A stretch of 64,000 bases of DNA from PALSA-1296 sp038322815 (GTDB lineage: Bacteria > Bacteroidota > Ignavibacteria > Palsa-1295): assembly GCA_038322815.1 (NCBI GenBank), contig JBBQGG010000002.1:1-64000 (forward strand), given 5' to 3'. The translations under genes were made by a program, and so were the position numbers. The notes below the pieces were generated by a model. The model did not search any database and had not been told where the DNA came from. It saw only the letters and a program-made list of their open reading frames with translations. Shown piece by piece: positions 36,762 to 45,592 of this stretch. The first letter of the stretch is position 1; the number at the start of each line of letters is the position of its first letter.

Positions 36762-37427
36762 ATGAAGGGTACACCACTTACCGAACAAACATATAATTAT
36801 ATCGTCGAGCATTTCGCTACCGAAGAGGCAACGCTCCTTGAGCTTATGCAAAAACGTGCTGCTGAAGCCGGAGTACCGATGATCATGATATCGGAAGAGC
36901 AGGCGAAGTTCATCGGTTTTTTCTTAAAAGCAATTAAAGCAAGGCGTGTTTTGGATATAGGCACGCTCTTTGGTTATAGTGCTGCCATCATGTCAAAAGC
37001 CATCGGAGCAGCAGGTGAAGTCGTTACGCTCGAATTCGAGCCGCTTCATGCAAAGGTTGCTCATGCGAATTTTAAGCATCTGGGTTTGGAAAATATTTCG
37101 CTCATGCAAGGTCCCGCACTCGATAACATGAAAGCAATGCAAGACGGCATTTTCGATTTTATTATGATCGATGCTGATAAGATTAATTACAAACATTATC
37201 TTAAAGAATCACTGCGTCTCATTAAGGACGGCGGTATCATAGCAGGAGATAATGCCTTTGCCTTCGGAAAGCTTCTGGAGCACGTTCCTGAAACCGATCC
37301 GGATTTTATCAGCGTGAATGCAGTACGTGAGTTCAACGAAACTTTTGCATCCGAGAAATCCATGTTCAGCTGTGTTGTGCCTGTTGGAGATGGGCTGGTG
37401 ATGGGATTTGTGAAAAAATCATTATAA
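36762..37427 (+). CDS. O-methyltransferase, caffeoyl-CoA type family
   Basis: A cytosolic SAM-dependent methyltransferase of about 221 residues. LDIGTLFGYSAAIMSKAIG is the SAM-binding strand and turn, followed by EVVTLEFEP and the metal and acceptor region FDFIMIDADKINYKHYLKE, then GGIIAGDNAF. These are the family 3 O-methyltransferase motifs, with Asp residues that bind a divalent metal. The ATG at 36762 starts at the family N-terminus. The natural acceptor is unknown. Confidence 0.88.
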   Translation: MKGTPLTEQTYNYIVEHFATEEATLLELMQKRAAEAGVPMIMISEEQAKFIGFFLKAIKARRVLDIGTLFGYSAAIMSKAIGAAGEVVTLEFEPLHAKVAHANFKHLGLENISLMQGPALDNMKAMQDGIFDFIMIDADKINYKHYLKESLRLIKDGGIIAGDNAFAFGKLLEHVPETDPDFISVNAVREFNETFASEKSMFSCVVPVGDGLVMGFVKKSL

Positions 37428-37446
37428 AATTGCATGTTATTCGATA

Positions 37447-37565
37447 GTGTCATCGCGAGGAAGGCTTCGGCTCGTCGCGGCAATCCCCTGAGGTTAAAAA
37501 GTGAAGCTCAATTTTATACTTCGGGGAATTGCTTCGTCGTTGCTGCGCGCCTCCTCGCAATGACA
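37447..37565. repeat. Paired TCATTGCGAG palindromic repeat reaching into the next gene
   Basis: Left half GTGTCATCGCGAGGAAGGC, right half GGGGAATTGCTTCGTCG with CTCGCAATGACA. Its last bases (GCAATGACA) include the ATG used as start of the TraB-like gene at 37560. Confidence 0.9.
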
Positions 37566-38420
37566 TTGCTGATGATTTTTCTTACAAGTCATTCTTCTTT
37601 TGCTCATCCAAAATCTTCTTTGTTATGGGAGATCTCCGGCAACGGATTAAAAAAACCTTCCTATCTTTACGCTACGGTGCATTCATTCGATGAACGTGCA
37701 TTTAGATTTTCAAAGCTTGCTGGATCATATATTGCAAAATGCAATGCTTTCGGAATGGAGATCAACATGGATAAACTTGGCGATGTAGATATTTTCGGAA
37801 TGATGAAATATGTAACGATGCCGGGCGATACGACGCTCGATATGCTGATGACGCCTGAGCAATATGCGAAGCTCGATAAATTCGTCAGCGATTCTATGCA
37901 TGTGGCTTTAGCAATGTTTAAGACAATAAAGCCGATGTTTCTGATGGGAATGCAAGAGAGCATGTCAATGTCTCAGGATTCTTCGGATTTCCTTGATGAA
38001 TATCTGATGAAGAAAGCACAGAACAGGAAAAAAGAAATTATCGGTATCGAAACGATCGAAGAACAGATCAAAGCGCTTGACCTCATTCCCTTGAAAGAAC
38101 AGGCGAAGATGATCTTAGAACTCATTGAACCTGATACAACGAAGCCCGAACAGTCACTCGAAGATTTAGTCGATATTTATGCACGCGGTGATCTTGATGC
38201 AATATATACGTTCTATAAAAAAGAAGATCTTTCCAATACATTCAACGCCGCGCTAATAACGGATCGGAATCATCGCATGGCAGATCGTATCGATTCTATC
38301 ATACAAAAGAAAACTCTCTTCACTGCTGTTGGCGCTTTGCATCTGCCCGGCGATGAAGGTGTGATAAATTTATTGAAGAAGAAGGGGTATACGCTTACTC
38401 CTGTTTGGAAAAAAGATTAA
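37560..38420 (+). CDS. TraB/GumN family exported protein
   Basis: A protein of about 286 residues. SLLWEISGNGLKKPSYLYATVH starts the TraB/GumN fold, with later GMEINMDKL, EIIGIETIEEQIKAL and TAVGALHLPGDEGVINLL. The GALHLPG motif near the end carries the conserved His of the family (proposed metallopeptidase-like, unproven). The ATG at 37560 gives a short signal peptide (MTLLMIFLTSHSSFA) and the first codons come from the end of a dispersed repeat. The frame is open further upstream through the repeat, but that would precede the signal peptide. An alternative start is the ATG at 37572. Confidence 0.82.
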   Translation: MTLLMIFLTSHSSFAHPKSSLLWEISGNGLKKPSYLYATVHSFDERAFRFSKLAGSYIAKCNAFGMEINMDKLGDVDIFGMMKYVTMPGDTTLDMLMTPEQYAKLDKFVSDSMHVALAMFKTIKPMFLMGMQESMSMSQDSSDFLDEYLMKKAQNRKKEIIGIETIEEQIKALDLIPLKEQAKMILELIEPDTTKPEQSLEDLVDIYARGDLDAIYTFYKKEDLSNTFNAALITDRNHRMADRIDSIIQKKTLFTAVGALHLPGDEGVINLLKKKGYTLTPVWKKD

Positions 38421-38423
38421 TAT

Positions 38424-38546
38424 TGTCATTCTGAGCGAAGCGAAGGATCCCTTGAGGTCTTGCGGAGAGCTGCTTTCTACTATTCCTCAAGGGATTCTTC
38501 ACTACGTCCATATCGCTGACGCGACATGGACTCCGTTCAGAATGAC
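38424..38546. repeat. Paired TCATTCTGAG palindromic repeat
   Basis: Left half TGTCATTCTGAGCGAAGCG with GGATCCCTTGAGG, right half CCTCAAGGGATTCTTCAC and CCGTTCAGAATGACA. The right half carries an extra GC-rich insertion of about 20 bases containing CGCTGACGCGACATGG. Confidence 0.88.
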
Positions 38547-38580
38547 ATGAAGGGAGAATATTTCTTCGTAATTTCGTCTT

Positions 38581-39570
38581 ATGCTTAATTGGATCTGGCT
38601 CGGACTTATCGTCATTGCGATCGCTGTTGCGACGGGTCGGGATATTTCCGAACTGTCACAGGACCGCTTTCGAAACGGAAAAGCTATCCCTTTCCAAATT
38701 TCCCAAAATGGTTTAAAAGCAACAAGCCCGGATCATTACACCACTAATGCTTTCATCACAAAAAATAATCTCCTCCATTTCTATTCTTCAGATGAATTAA
38801 AAGATCTTAAAAATGATACCGTCATTGTCAGTATTGATATTATCGCTCATTCAAAATCAGCCGGTCACATAATCGGAACTTCGTCGTTTATTTTTCCGAG
38901 CGATGCTCCGATAATCTGGAAGGACATGGCAAACTCTCAGGGAGAAGAGAAAAAAATAGCCGGAGCAATATATCTAATTCAGGATTCCACAGTTGGCTCT
39001 GTAATGCTAACTCCTGAACCAGTTAAATTCCGTATACTGGCAAAAGTAGCAAATGACGGCTTGCTTAAAAGCGCTGAAACAGCAGTCACCATAGCTCTAG
39101 GCCTGATTGGGATCATGGCGCTTTGGCTTGGCATTATGAAGATCGCAGAAGCGGCAGGGCTTATCACTCTACTTGCCAAAATGGCAAAGCCATTGATGGT
39201 GCGGCTCTTCCCGGATGTGCCGCCGGAGCATCCTGCTATGGGAGCGATGCTTTCGAACATGGCAGCAAACTTCTTAGGGCTTTCGAATGCTGCAACACCG
39301 CTGGGCTTGAAGGCAATGGAAGAATTGAATAAGCTGAATCCGAATGCCGGTACAGCCACAAATGCGATGTGTATGTTCCTGACGATCAATACCAGTGCGA
39401 TCACTCTCATCCCTGCAACAGTGATCGCTATCAGACTTTCACTCGGATCAAAAACACCTTCGGATATTATTATTCCCACATTCATTGCAACACTCGTCGC
39501 TCTGACATGTGCTGTGCTATTCAACCGATTCATTCAACGTTTTTTTCCGATAAAACCGACGAATGATTGA
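38581..39570 (+). CDS. spmA: Spore maturation protein A-like membrane protein
   Basis: A 329-residue membrane protein with one helix at the N-terminus (MLNWIWLGLIVIAIAVATG), an external region of about 130 residues, then a nucleoside-recognition (Gate-like) core with GLIGIMALWLGIMKIAEAAG and an alternating hydrophobic C-terminus. This is the SpmA architecture with the long loop seen in Bacteroidota. In Bacillus SpmA/SpmB affect spore core dehydration; in non-sporulating bacteria the role is unclear, perhaps small-solute transport. It overlaps spmB by 8 bases. Confidence 0.88.
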   Translation: MLNWIWLGLIVIAIAVATGRDISELSQDRFRNGKAIPFQISQNGLKATSPDHYTTNAFITKNNLLHFYSSDELKDLKNDTVIVSIDIIAHSKSAGHIIGTSSFIFPSDAPIIWKDMANSQGEEKKIAGAIYLIQDSTVGSVMLTPEPVKFRILAKVANDGLLKSAETAVTIALGLIGIMALWLGIMKIAEAAGLITLLAKMAKPLMVRLFPDVPPEHPAMGAMLSNMAANFLGLSNAATPLGLKAMEELNKLNPNAGTATNAMCMFLTINTSAITLIPATVIAIRLSLGSKTPSDIIIPTFIATLVALTCAVLFNRFIQRFFPIKPTND

Positions 39571-40096
39571 ACTCCTCAAAATACTTTCTACTCTTGCAGT
39601 GCCGCTGGTAATCCTAGTGATTGTCACAGTCGGCGCATTCCGAAACGTTAAAGTATATGAGGAGTTCGTTGAAGGAGCAAAGGAAGGATTCACTACTGCT
39701 GTTCGTATCATTCCCTATCTGGTTGCTATGCTTTGCGCCATTGGAATGTTCCGTGCAAGCGGAGCGATGGATATTCTGACATCGGCTCTTTCTCCCCTTA
39801 CAAATGCCATCGGCATTCCAAGCGAAGTATTTCCGCTTGCCGTGATCCGAAATTTATCCGGATCAGGTTCGTTAGGTTTGATGACAGATTTAGTAAAAAC
39901 GTACGGAGCAGATTCCTTCATTGGCAGGCTTTCAGCAGTTATGATGGGCAGCCATGAGACAACGTTCTATGTATTGGCAGTCTATTTCGGCTCGGTCGGA
40001 GTCAAGAAGGCACGTCATGCGCCATTATCGGGAATTTTCGCCGATATTATAAGTGTGATAATTAGTGTTGTACTTGTTCGTGCGATGTTTTTATAA
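39563..40096 (+). CDS. spmB: Spore maturation protein B-like membrane protein
   Basis: A 177-residue membrane protein with four hydrophobic segments, starting ELLKILSTLAVPLVILVIVTV. The sequence FVEGAKEGFTTAVRIIPYLVAML and GSGSLGLMTDL with MMGSHETTFYVLAVYFGSVG is characteristic of SpmB. It overlaps spmA by 8 bases and the next gene by one base, so the three genes form an operon. No sporulation genes occur in the window. Confidence 0.9.
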   Translation: MIELLKILSTLAVPLVILVIVTVGAFRNVKVYEEFVEGAKEGFTTAVRIIPYLVAMLCAIGMFRASGAMDILTSALSPLTNAIGIPSEVFPLAVIRNLSGSGSLGLMTDLVKTYGADSFIGRLSAVMMGSHETTFYVLAVYFGSVGVKKARHAPLSGIFADIISVIISVVLVRAMFL

Positions 40097-41502
40097 TGAA
40101 GAAATTTCTTTTCCCCATATTCTTTTTTTGTATTGTCGGCATAAGTTCTGCTCAGAACCTTGCCGATCTGGCTCATGCATCATCCGATCCGAGCCAGAAA
40201 TATAACGGCATCGGCGGCGGAATAGGAGCAAGTATTTTTCAGGGCAAGCCCTTTCTGCTTCTTAATGCCGGTACGCAGTTTGAGTTATGGAAAACTCTTG
40301 GTGTCGGAATTGACGGATACATCAGAATTGGAAGTGACGGAAAACTCCGGAAGGAAGATTTCGACGATTGGTATGACGCAATTCGCTGGATCAGTTATAT
40401 CCGCATCGGTCATCCCGGCGAAGATCTTTATGCTCGCATTGGCGGATTAAACAGCGTCACACTTGGCCATGGTACGATCGTCGATAATTATTCAAATAAC
40501 TCTTCCTATGATAATCGCCGCATTGGTCTTATCGGAAGAATAGATCTGGGTCTTTTTGGCGGCGAGGGATTTACGAGTGACGTTCTCCTTAATAAAAGTC
40601 TGATTGCCGCCAGGGGATTTATCCGGCCGTTTCAAATTGCTCCCGTACTAGGCAGAACCTGGTTTTTTAAAAATATCGAATTCGGCGCAACAGCTTCATA
40701 CGATCTCGATTCGAATGCTGTTCGCATTGTTCCTAATCATGCTCCTTGGGTTCAGGTTTTTCATGTGCCAACAGATGATAAAAAACTTCGAGACTCTGTT
40801 GCCATCGTAAAAGATTATGCAAAAGTCGGATCTCCTCTGAAAATCTACGGCGTTGATGCTTCTGTTATGGTCTGGAAAAGTGATAACCTCGAAGGAAGAG
40901 TTTACGGAGATTATATAAAAATTATTGATTTTAACGAAGGCTTCGTTTTCGGAGCCAGGTCTAGTTTTTTTCTTGACTCATCCACCTTCGTCGACTTACG
41001 TCTTGAGCGGTATCTTTTCAAGAACCATTTTCTTCCGAATTATTATAATTCATTTTATGAGCGAGAGCGATTTCACGATGATATCGATACGCTTAGTTAC
41101 ATTACGAAAGCTACGCGCCTTACCGATACTGCAAGTGCTGAGGGAAATGGTTTTAAGTTCGGCGGCTTTATTAATTTAAGTGATAAGATCCAGATCGGAA
41201 TAAACTATGCTCATCTTGATAATCTTCGTCATGCCGATCTGATGGAGATAAGTTTTACATTCCCGAATATCTGGTGGAAATTTTTCGGTGCAATAAATTA
41301 TATCCGCAGTAATATTGATGGTCCCAGAGATTACTTTGGCTTCGATCAAAATACGTTAGCCTCGGCACGGTTAAGTTTTCAGCCATTTAAATTTCTTGTT
41401 CTGAATCTTCTTGCGAGGTGGACCTTCACCCGCGATGCCAATGATCATGTTGCAACGCAATCTATTATTGAGCCGAAGGCTATTTTTATTGCAAGATTCT
41501 GA
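40096..41502 (+). CDS. Exported outer-membrane beta-barrel-type protein
   Basis: The 468-residue protein has a signal peptide (MKKFLFPIFFFCIVGISSA) and a largely beta-rich body, with alternating hydrophobic strands, many aromatic residues and a terminal phenylalanine (IFIARF), all typical of outer-membrane barrels. I recognise no specific family; a YARIGGLNSVTLGHGTIVDN segment is conserved-looking. It begins at the stop of spmB (TAATG), which places it in the spmAB operon. The link of a barrel to SpmA/SpmB is unexplained. It is followed by a short repeat and a convergent gene. Confidence 0.72.
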   Translation: MKKFLFPIFFFCIVGISSAQNLADLAHASSDPSQKYNGIGGGIGASIFQGKPFLLLNAGTQFELWKTLGVGIDGYIRIGSDGKLRKEDFDDWYDAIRWISYIRIGHPGEDLYARIGGLNSVTLGHGTIVDNYSNNSSYDNRRIGLIGRIDLGLFGGEGFTSDVLLNKSLIAARGFIRPFQIAPVLGRTWFFKNIEFGATASYDLDSNAVRIVPNHAPWVQVFHVPTDDKKLRDSVAIVKDYAKVGSPLKIYGVDASVMVWKSDNLEGRVYGDYIKIIDFNEGFVFGARSSFFLDSSTFVDLRLERYLFKNHFLPNYYNSFYERERFHDDIDTLSYITKATRLTDTASAEGNGFKFGGFINLSDKIQIGINYAHLDNLRHADLMEISFTFPNIWWKFFGAINYIRSNIDGPRDYFGFDQNTLASARLSFQPFKFLVLNLLARWTFTRDANDHVATQSIIEPKAIFIARF

Positions 41503-41516
41503 TCAAATCAGAACTG

Positions 41517-41545
41517 GCAGGCGCAGGCTTTAGCCTATGTGGCCC
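41517..41545. repeat. Short AGGCTTTAGCCT palindromic repeat
   Basis: The stretch GGCAGGCGCAGGCTTTAGCC with a following TATGTGGCC lies between convergent genes. It is similar to the copy at 32996. Confidence 0.6.
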
Positions 41546-41552
41546 TCTAATA

Positions 41553-43496
41553 TTAAAACGAGTCTCCTCGTAAAGCTCTTGCTCTCTTTCTTGCATCTGT
41601 TGTAAGTGAGGATTTCGGGAAACGCTCCAGAAAATCTTCATACATTCGCTGCGCTTTAGGTTTATCTTTCATGATCACTTCAATAATTTCGGCTTCACGA
41701 AATGCCGCTTTATCAAGGAGTGGGCTTGTCATCATTTTTTCCTGCATATTTTGCAGCATAGCGAGAGCATCGCTCGGCTTTTTTAATTGAAGAAGAATAT
41801 CGACTGCCCGTAAGACGGATTCATCGGCAATTGTAGCGGAAGGATATGTTTCCGGTATTGAGCGATATGCCGAAAGAGCAGCATTCTTATCTTTACCCAA
41901 TGATTGCAATTCGGCTTTTGCGAAAAGTTTGAGAGCAGCATTGTTACTGCCATTTTCTGAGATCAGCGAATGCAAGGCAATTGCATCGTTTGCGAAATCA
42001 CTGTTGGCATCTGTTATGATAGAATCAAGCTTCGCGATCGATGAATCGAAGTTGCCGATAAAATAATCTATCTTTGCCTGTTCAAGCATAACATGTTTTG
42101 CGGTTTCGAGATCATCAGGCCTTCTCCGTTTGGCAATGATGGCAGATATATTATTCAATCGTAAACCTGCGGTAACAAGGTCACCTTGTGCTAAGGCAAT
42201 TTCTTCAAGTGCAAAATATGCATCGCGGGTTTTTTCAGTATATGATTGAGACCTGGTTAAAATATTTTCGTAAACATACTGTGCAGTCGGATAATTATGA
42301 AGCACCTTAAATGATAGTTCTCCGGCATGCAGCAATGCATCGAAGGCAAGATCGGTCTGCAATTGTGCCGAAGCATAATTCTGATAATCCGAAACCAGTC
42401 GCTCAAGTGAATCATGCGGAGTATCGGGCAATGATCTGAAATATGCTTCTTTCGTTTTTAATGCGCCAAGCTCTGCCATCGAAACAAAATATTTTCTTTG
42501 TGGATCATTTCCGGCTCCGTCGCGGAAACGTTTGATCGCCTCAGAATATGCCATTACGGCAACATCAAGCGCACCTTCATTGCGGATGCGTTCGGCAAAT
42601 TGGTATAGCTCATACCCTCCTGCGCTTGCCGAGGAATTTTTCACTCCGAGATTATCGAGCTTCAAAAATATTTGCAGTGCACCCTTATAATTTTTCAGTT
42701 CACCATAGCACCAGCCTAATAAGCGAAGCTCTGCCGGTGTTGCTTTATCAATATCTATATGCGACGTTACAACTCTGATGATCTGACGTCGCACAGATGA
42801 ATCGGCAGTGAAGCGCGAAATACCTTGCTCGATGTAGGAAAGCTCCTGCTCATTCGTATGAAGCATTGCAAGATATTCTTTCGTCCCTTCATCATATTTA
42901 CTAAGTTTGAAATATAGTGCAGCGATCTCTCGGGTGAATTGATCGCTTTCTTCGGAATTCTTACGCCGCCTGATAAGCATTGCCAGGGTTTCTTCCTGAT
43001 ATCCGGCATCCATCATTGTCTGTGCAGTGAGGATCGAACTCGAAAAAGAACCCATGCCCTTGATCAATTTTTCAGCATGAGCAAAGGCATCAAGCGCCTC
43101 GGATTTTTTATTCAATCGTGAGCGGACTCTGGCAACATTCAAATACAGATCGAAGGTCTCAGGCTCCCTCGATAGACGCTGATTCATTAGCGTATCAGCC
43201 TCGGCATAACGCTTCAGCGCATAAAGGCTTCGGAATAATCCATCCGATATTTCTACCATATCGGGTCGGGCATTATGTAATTCCTTATAAATCCTTACAG
43301 CATTCGTGAGATCCCGTGTCTCTTCATATACTCGTGCGATTTGGTATTGGTTGGCAAAGGTACGCTCATCCATCGGCTGTGCCCGAAGCATGCCGCAGAA
43401 GATGAAAACCGAAAGTAATGATAATAGAAATTGCTTCACAGATTTTAATACGGTATTTCTCAGGATTTGTAACCGTTTATGCAAGTGAAATGTCAC
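41553..43496 (-). CDS. Secreted TPR-repeat protein
   Basis: A protein of about 647 residues made largely of tetratricopeptide-like helix pairs. Examples are YQIARVYEETRDLTNAVRIY, VARVRSRLNKKSEALDAFAH and LRLLGWCYGELKNYKGALQI. It has a signal peptide (VKQFLLSLLSVFIFCGMLRAQ). The start is uncertain: a GTG at 43496 gives a 19-residue leader before the signal peptide, and a GTG at 43439 starts exactly at it. TPR proteins act as protein-interaction scaffolds; partners are unknown. Late repeats (AQRMYEDFLERFPKSSLTTDARKR) resemble the TPR_6 type found in outer-membrane complex proteins. Confidence 0.85.
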   Translation of the reverse strand: MTFHLHKRLQILRNTVLKSVKQFLLSLLSVFIFCGMLRAQPMDERTFANQYQIARVYEETRDLTNAVRIYKELHNARPDMVEISDGLFRSLYALKRYAEADTLMNQRLSREPETFDLYLNVARVRSRLNKKSEALDAFAHAEKLIKGMGSFSSSILTAQTMMDAGYQEETLAMLIRRRKNSEESDQFTREIAALYFKLSKYDEGTKEYLAMLHTNEQELSYIEQGISRFTADSSVRRQIIRVVTSHIDIDKATPAELRLLGWCYGELKNYKGALQIFLKLDNLGVKNSSASAGGYELYQFAERIRNEGALDVAVMAYSEAIKRFRDGAGNDPQRKYFVSMAELGALKTKEAYFRSLPDTPHDSLERLVSDYQNYASAQLQTDLAFDALLHAGELSFKVLHNYPTAQYVYENILTRSQSYTEKTRDAYFALEEIALAQGDLVTAGLRLNNISAIIAKRRRPDDLETAKHVMLEQAKIDYFIGNFDSSIAKLDSIITDANSDFANDAIALHSLISENGSNNAALKLFAKAELQSLGKDKNAALSAYRSIPETYPSATIADESVLRAVDILLQLKKPSDALAMLQNMQEKMMTSPLLDKAAFREAEIIEVIMKDKPKAQRMYEDFLERFPKSSLTTDARKRARALRGDSF

Positions 43497-43605
43497 CAGC
43501 CTCTAACATAACGAGTGGGAAAGACCTAAAGCCACTAATGCTTCCGAATGTTCGTATCTTTGTAAAACAGAATTACCAATATAACTTATTCAAGGCAAGC
43601 GAAGA

Positions 43606-44052
43606 ATGTCTATAAGATTCCGAAGATCCTTCAAGGTATTTCCCGGCATCAAAATTAACATCGGAAAACGAGGCATAACCACTTCCGTAGGAATAAGGGG
43701 GGCACATATTACATTCGGAAAGAATGGCACGTATATTGGCACAGGAATTCCTGGTACAGGCATTTCACAACGGACCAGACTTACCGGACCTATTTACGAA
43801 GGACCTCATGAAATTTCCAATTCCATTCAAACTCCTGGAGTCACGAATGAAGTCAAACATTACAAACTCGGAATTACTTTCTGGTTGATCTTTGGAACTC
43901 TCCTTCTTGCACTCTTCCAAAATCCGACGCTTTTAGAATTCTATTGGCTCTTTATTGCAGCCTTCGTTATTCTCCGGTTTATGGTAAGGTCAGTACGGAA
44001 GAAATCAATTATTCCAGACCCTGATATTAAAGATAAATTAGAGACGAAATGA
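43606..44052 (+). CDS. DUF4236 protein with C-terminal membrane segments
   Basis: The first 55 residues are the DUF4236 motif: IRFRRSFKVFPGIKINI, then GITTSVGIRGAHITFG and GTYIGTGIPGTGIS. Two hydrophobic helices follow (FWLIFGTLLLALFQ and FYWLFIAAFVILRF), then a charged tail. The domain is common in phage and plasmid-related genes as well as chromosomal genes; its function is unknown. It overlaps the following ion channel gene by four bases, suggesting one transcript. Confidence 0.85.
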   Translation: MSIRFRRSFKVFPGIKINIGKRGITTSVGIRGAHITFGKNGTYIGTGIPGTGISQRTRLTGPIYEGPHEISNSIQTPGVTNEVKHYKLGITFWLIFGTLLLALFQNPTLLEFYWLFIAAFVILRFMVRSVRKKSIIPDPDIKDKLETK

Positions 44053-44921
44053 AAAAAAATAGCATTAGAAGACAAGTTTTTTTAATAATTCACGATAAGC
44101 ATCCTAATAAAAAAGTTGAACTTACTTTTAGGGTTTTTATTACTGTATTGATTTTTCTGAGCATAATTTCTATTATGCTTGCAACTGTTGAAAACTTCCG
44201 TGATGAATATTACGATTATCTTCATGGGTTTGAATTATTTACTGTCGGTGTTTTTACAATAGAATATATTCTCGGGTTGTGGTGTGCTGTAGAGGAGGAA
44301 AAATATAGACATCCTTTTTTTGGAAGGCTGCGTTATATGGGTTCTTGGTTTGCCCTTATAGATCTTCTTGCTATCCTACCATTTTATTTTCGTACCTTTA
44401 CTTCGGTCGATCTTCGATTTATCAGAGTCGTAAGACTTCTCAGAATCTTTAGACTTTTGCAACTTCCCACGTACGCAAAGTCACTTTCGATGATTCTAAG
44501 AGTTTTGAAAAAGCGAAAAACAGATTTAGTGACAGCTTTTTTCCTTATTGCCGTGGTCTTGATAATAACTTCGTCTATCATGTTTTATGTAGAGCACGAT
44601 GCACAACCAAAAGTATTTTCAAGTATTCCAGCAACCTTATGGTGGGGAGTGGTAACCCTTACCACCACAGGATACGGAGATATCTTCCCTATTACAACTC
44701 TCGGTAAAATTTTAGGCTCGATTATTAGTATTACTTGCATTGGTTTTCTAACATTACCAGCAGCAATCTTTACTGTTGGTTTCTTTGATGAAATACAATC
44801 CGCAAATACAAAATCACACCACGACGTTATTTCTCAGTTGGAAAGAATAGCAACATTAAAAGAGAAAAATATACTTAGCCAAGAGGAATTTGAAAAACAG
44901 AAAGCAAAAATTCTAAGTTAA
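44049..44921 (+). CDS. Voltage-gated potassium channel with SHOCT-like C-terminus
   Basis: A 290-residue six-helix channel subunit. The S4 voltage sensor is DLRFIRVVRLLRIFRLLQL with regularly spaced Arg. The pore helix and filter are TTLWWGVVTLTTTGYGD, whose TTGYGD is the K+ selectivity filter. After S6 the last 30 residues (ISQLERIATLKEKNILSQEE, then FEKQKAKILS) have the SHOCT pattern of a short two-helix C-terminal domain. The base composition is clearly more AT-rich than the surroundings. It overlaps the DUF4236 gene by four bases. Confidence 0.92.
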   Translation: MKKNSIRRQVFLIIHDKHPNKKVELTFRVFITVLIFLSIISIMLATVENFRDEYYDYLHGFELFTVGVFTIEYILGLWCAVEEEKYRHPFFGRLRYMGSWFALIDLLAILPFYFRTFTSVDLRFIRVVRLLRIFRLLQLPTYAKSLSMILRVLKKRKTDLVTAFFLIAVVLIITSSIMFYVEHDAQPKVFSSIPATLWWGVVTLTTTGYGDIFPITTLGKILGSIISITCIGFLTLPAAIFTVGFFDEIQSANTKSHHDVISQLERIATLKEKNILSQEEFEKQKAKILS

Positions 44922-44976
44922 GTTGGGTGAATTAAATAGGAGTCCATTGAGCAACTCAGAACAACGATGCATTAGT

Positions 44977-45527
44977 TCAAAATGCAAAAACATCTTCAAC
45001 CTTCATGGAGAAGCCTGGAAACATGGGAGATTCTAATTTTCCTGTTTTGCGGACCATGGATTCAGTTCGGTAGAATTCGCCGTCTTTGATCATGATCTCG
45101 ATTGTTTCCGCTTCGGGATCAACGATCCAGTATTCCGAGACGCCATGCTCGCAATACATTTCTTTCTTGCGAGTAAAATCATAATAGGCATTGGATGGAG
45201 AAAGTATTTCGATTACCAGATCGGGCACGATATTGAATTTCTTTTTTCCGATAAGATGTGCGCGCTCTTTGCACACGAAAAGTATGCCAGGTTGATAGAC
45301 ATCGTGATCGGTGAGCTGAATATCAAGCGGCGCAAAGAAAATTCTTCCTGATTTTTTCGATTCTATAAATTCGTCGAGTTCACGAAAAAGATTACGTAAA
45401 ATCCCTTGATGAAACGGTGGGGGCTGGGGCTCATAATTAATTCTCCGCCGATAAGCTAATAGGGTGCGCCTTCGGGCAACCGTTCGTAGTCTTCAATCGT
45501 CGCCGGTTTTGGTTCAGTTAATAGCAT
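44977..45527 (-). pseudogene. Uma2-family restriction-endonuclease-like gene, broken
   Basis: The C-terminal half is intact (RAHLIGKKKFNIVPDLVIEILSPS, with the PDLVIEILSPS core and YWIVDPEAETIE). Reading upstream in the same frame recovers HQGILRNLFRELDEFIESKK, then IFFAPLDIQLTDHDVYQP. The true N-terminus starts at an ATG at 45527 in another frame: MLLTEPKPATIEDYERLPEG, APY, a TAG stop at 45456-45458, then LIGGELIMSPSP. One base is missing in the C-rich stretch around 45411-45424; restoring it joins MSPSPHPFHQGIL. So there is one nonsense codon and one frameshift. The family (DUF820) is a PD-(D/E)XK-like fold of uncertain role. A stable C-terminal fragment of 99 residues could still be made from an internal start at 45276. 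Confidence 0.85.
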
Positions 45528-45592
45528 AGAGTTTCGATAGAATTTGTAACAGGAGGCATTCTTTTTCGTTCCAAATGATCAGTATACGGTAG

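Noticed and set aside
45411..45440. GGTGGGGGCTGGGGC run resembling the GC-rich palindromic repeat at 12698
   Set aside because: It is explained by the MSPSP codons of the broken Uma2 gene.
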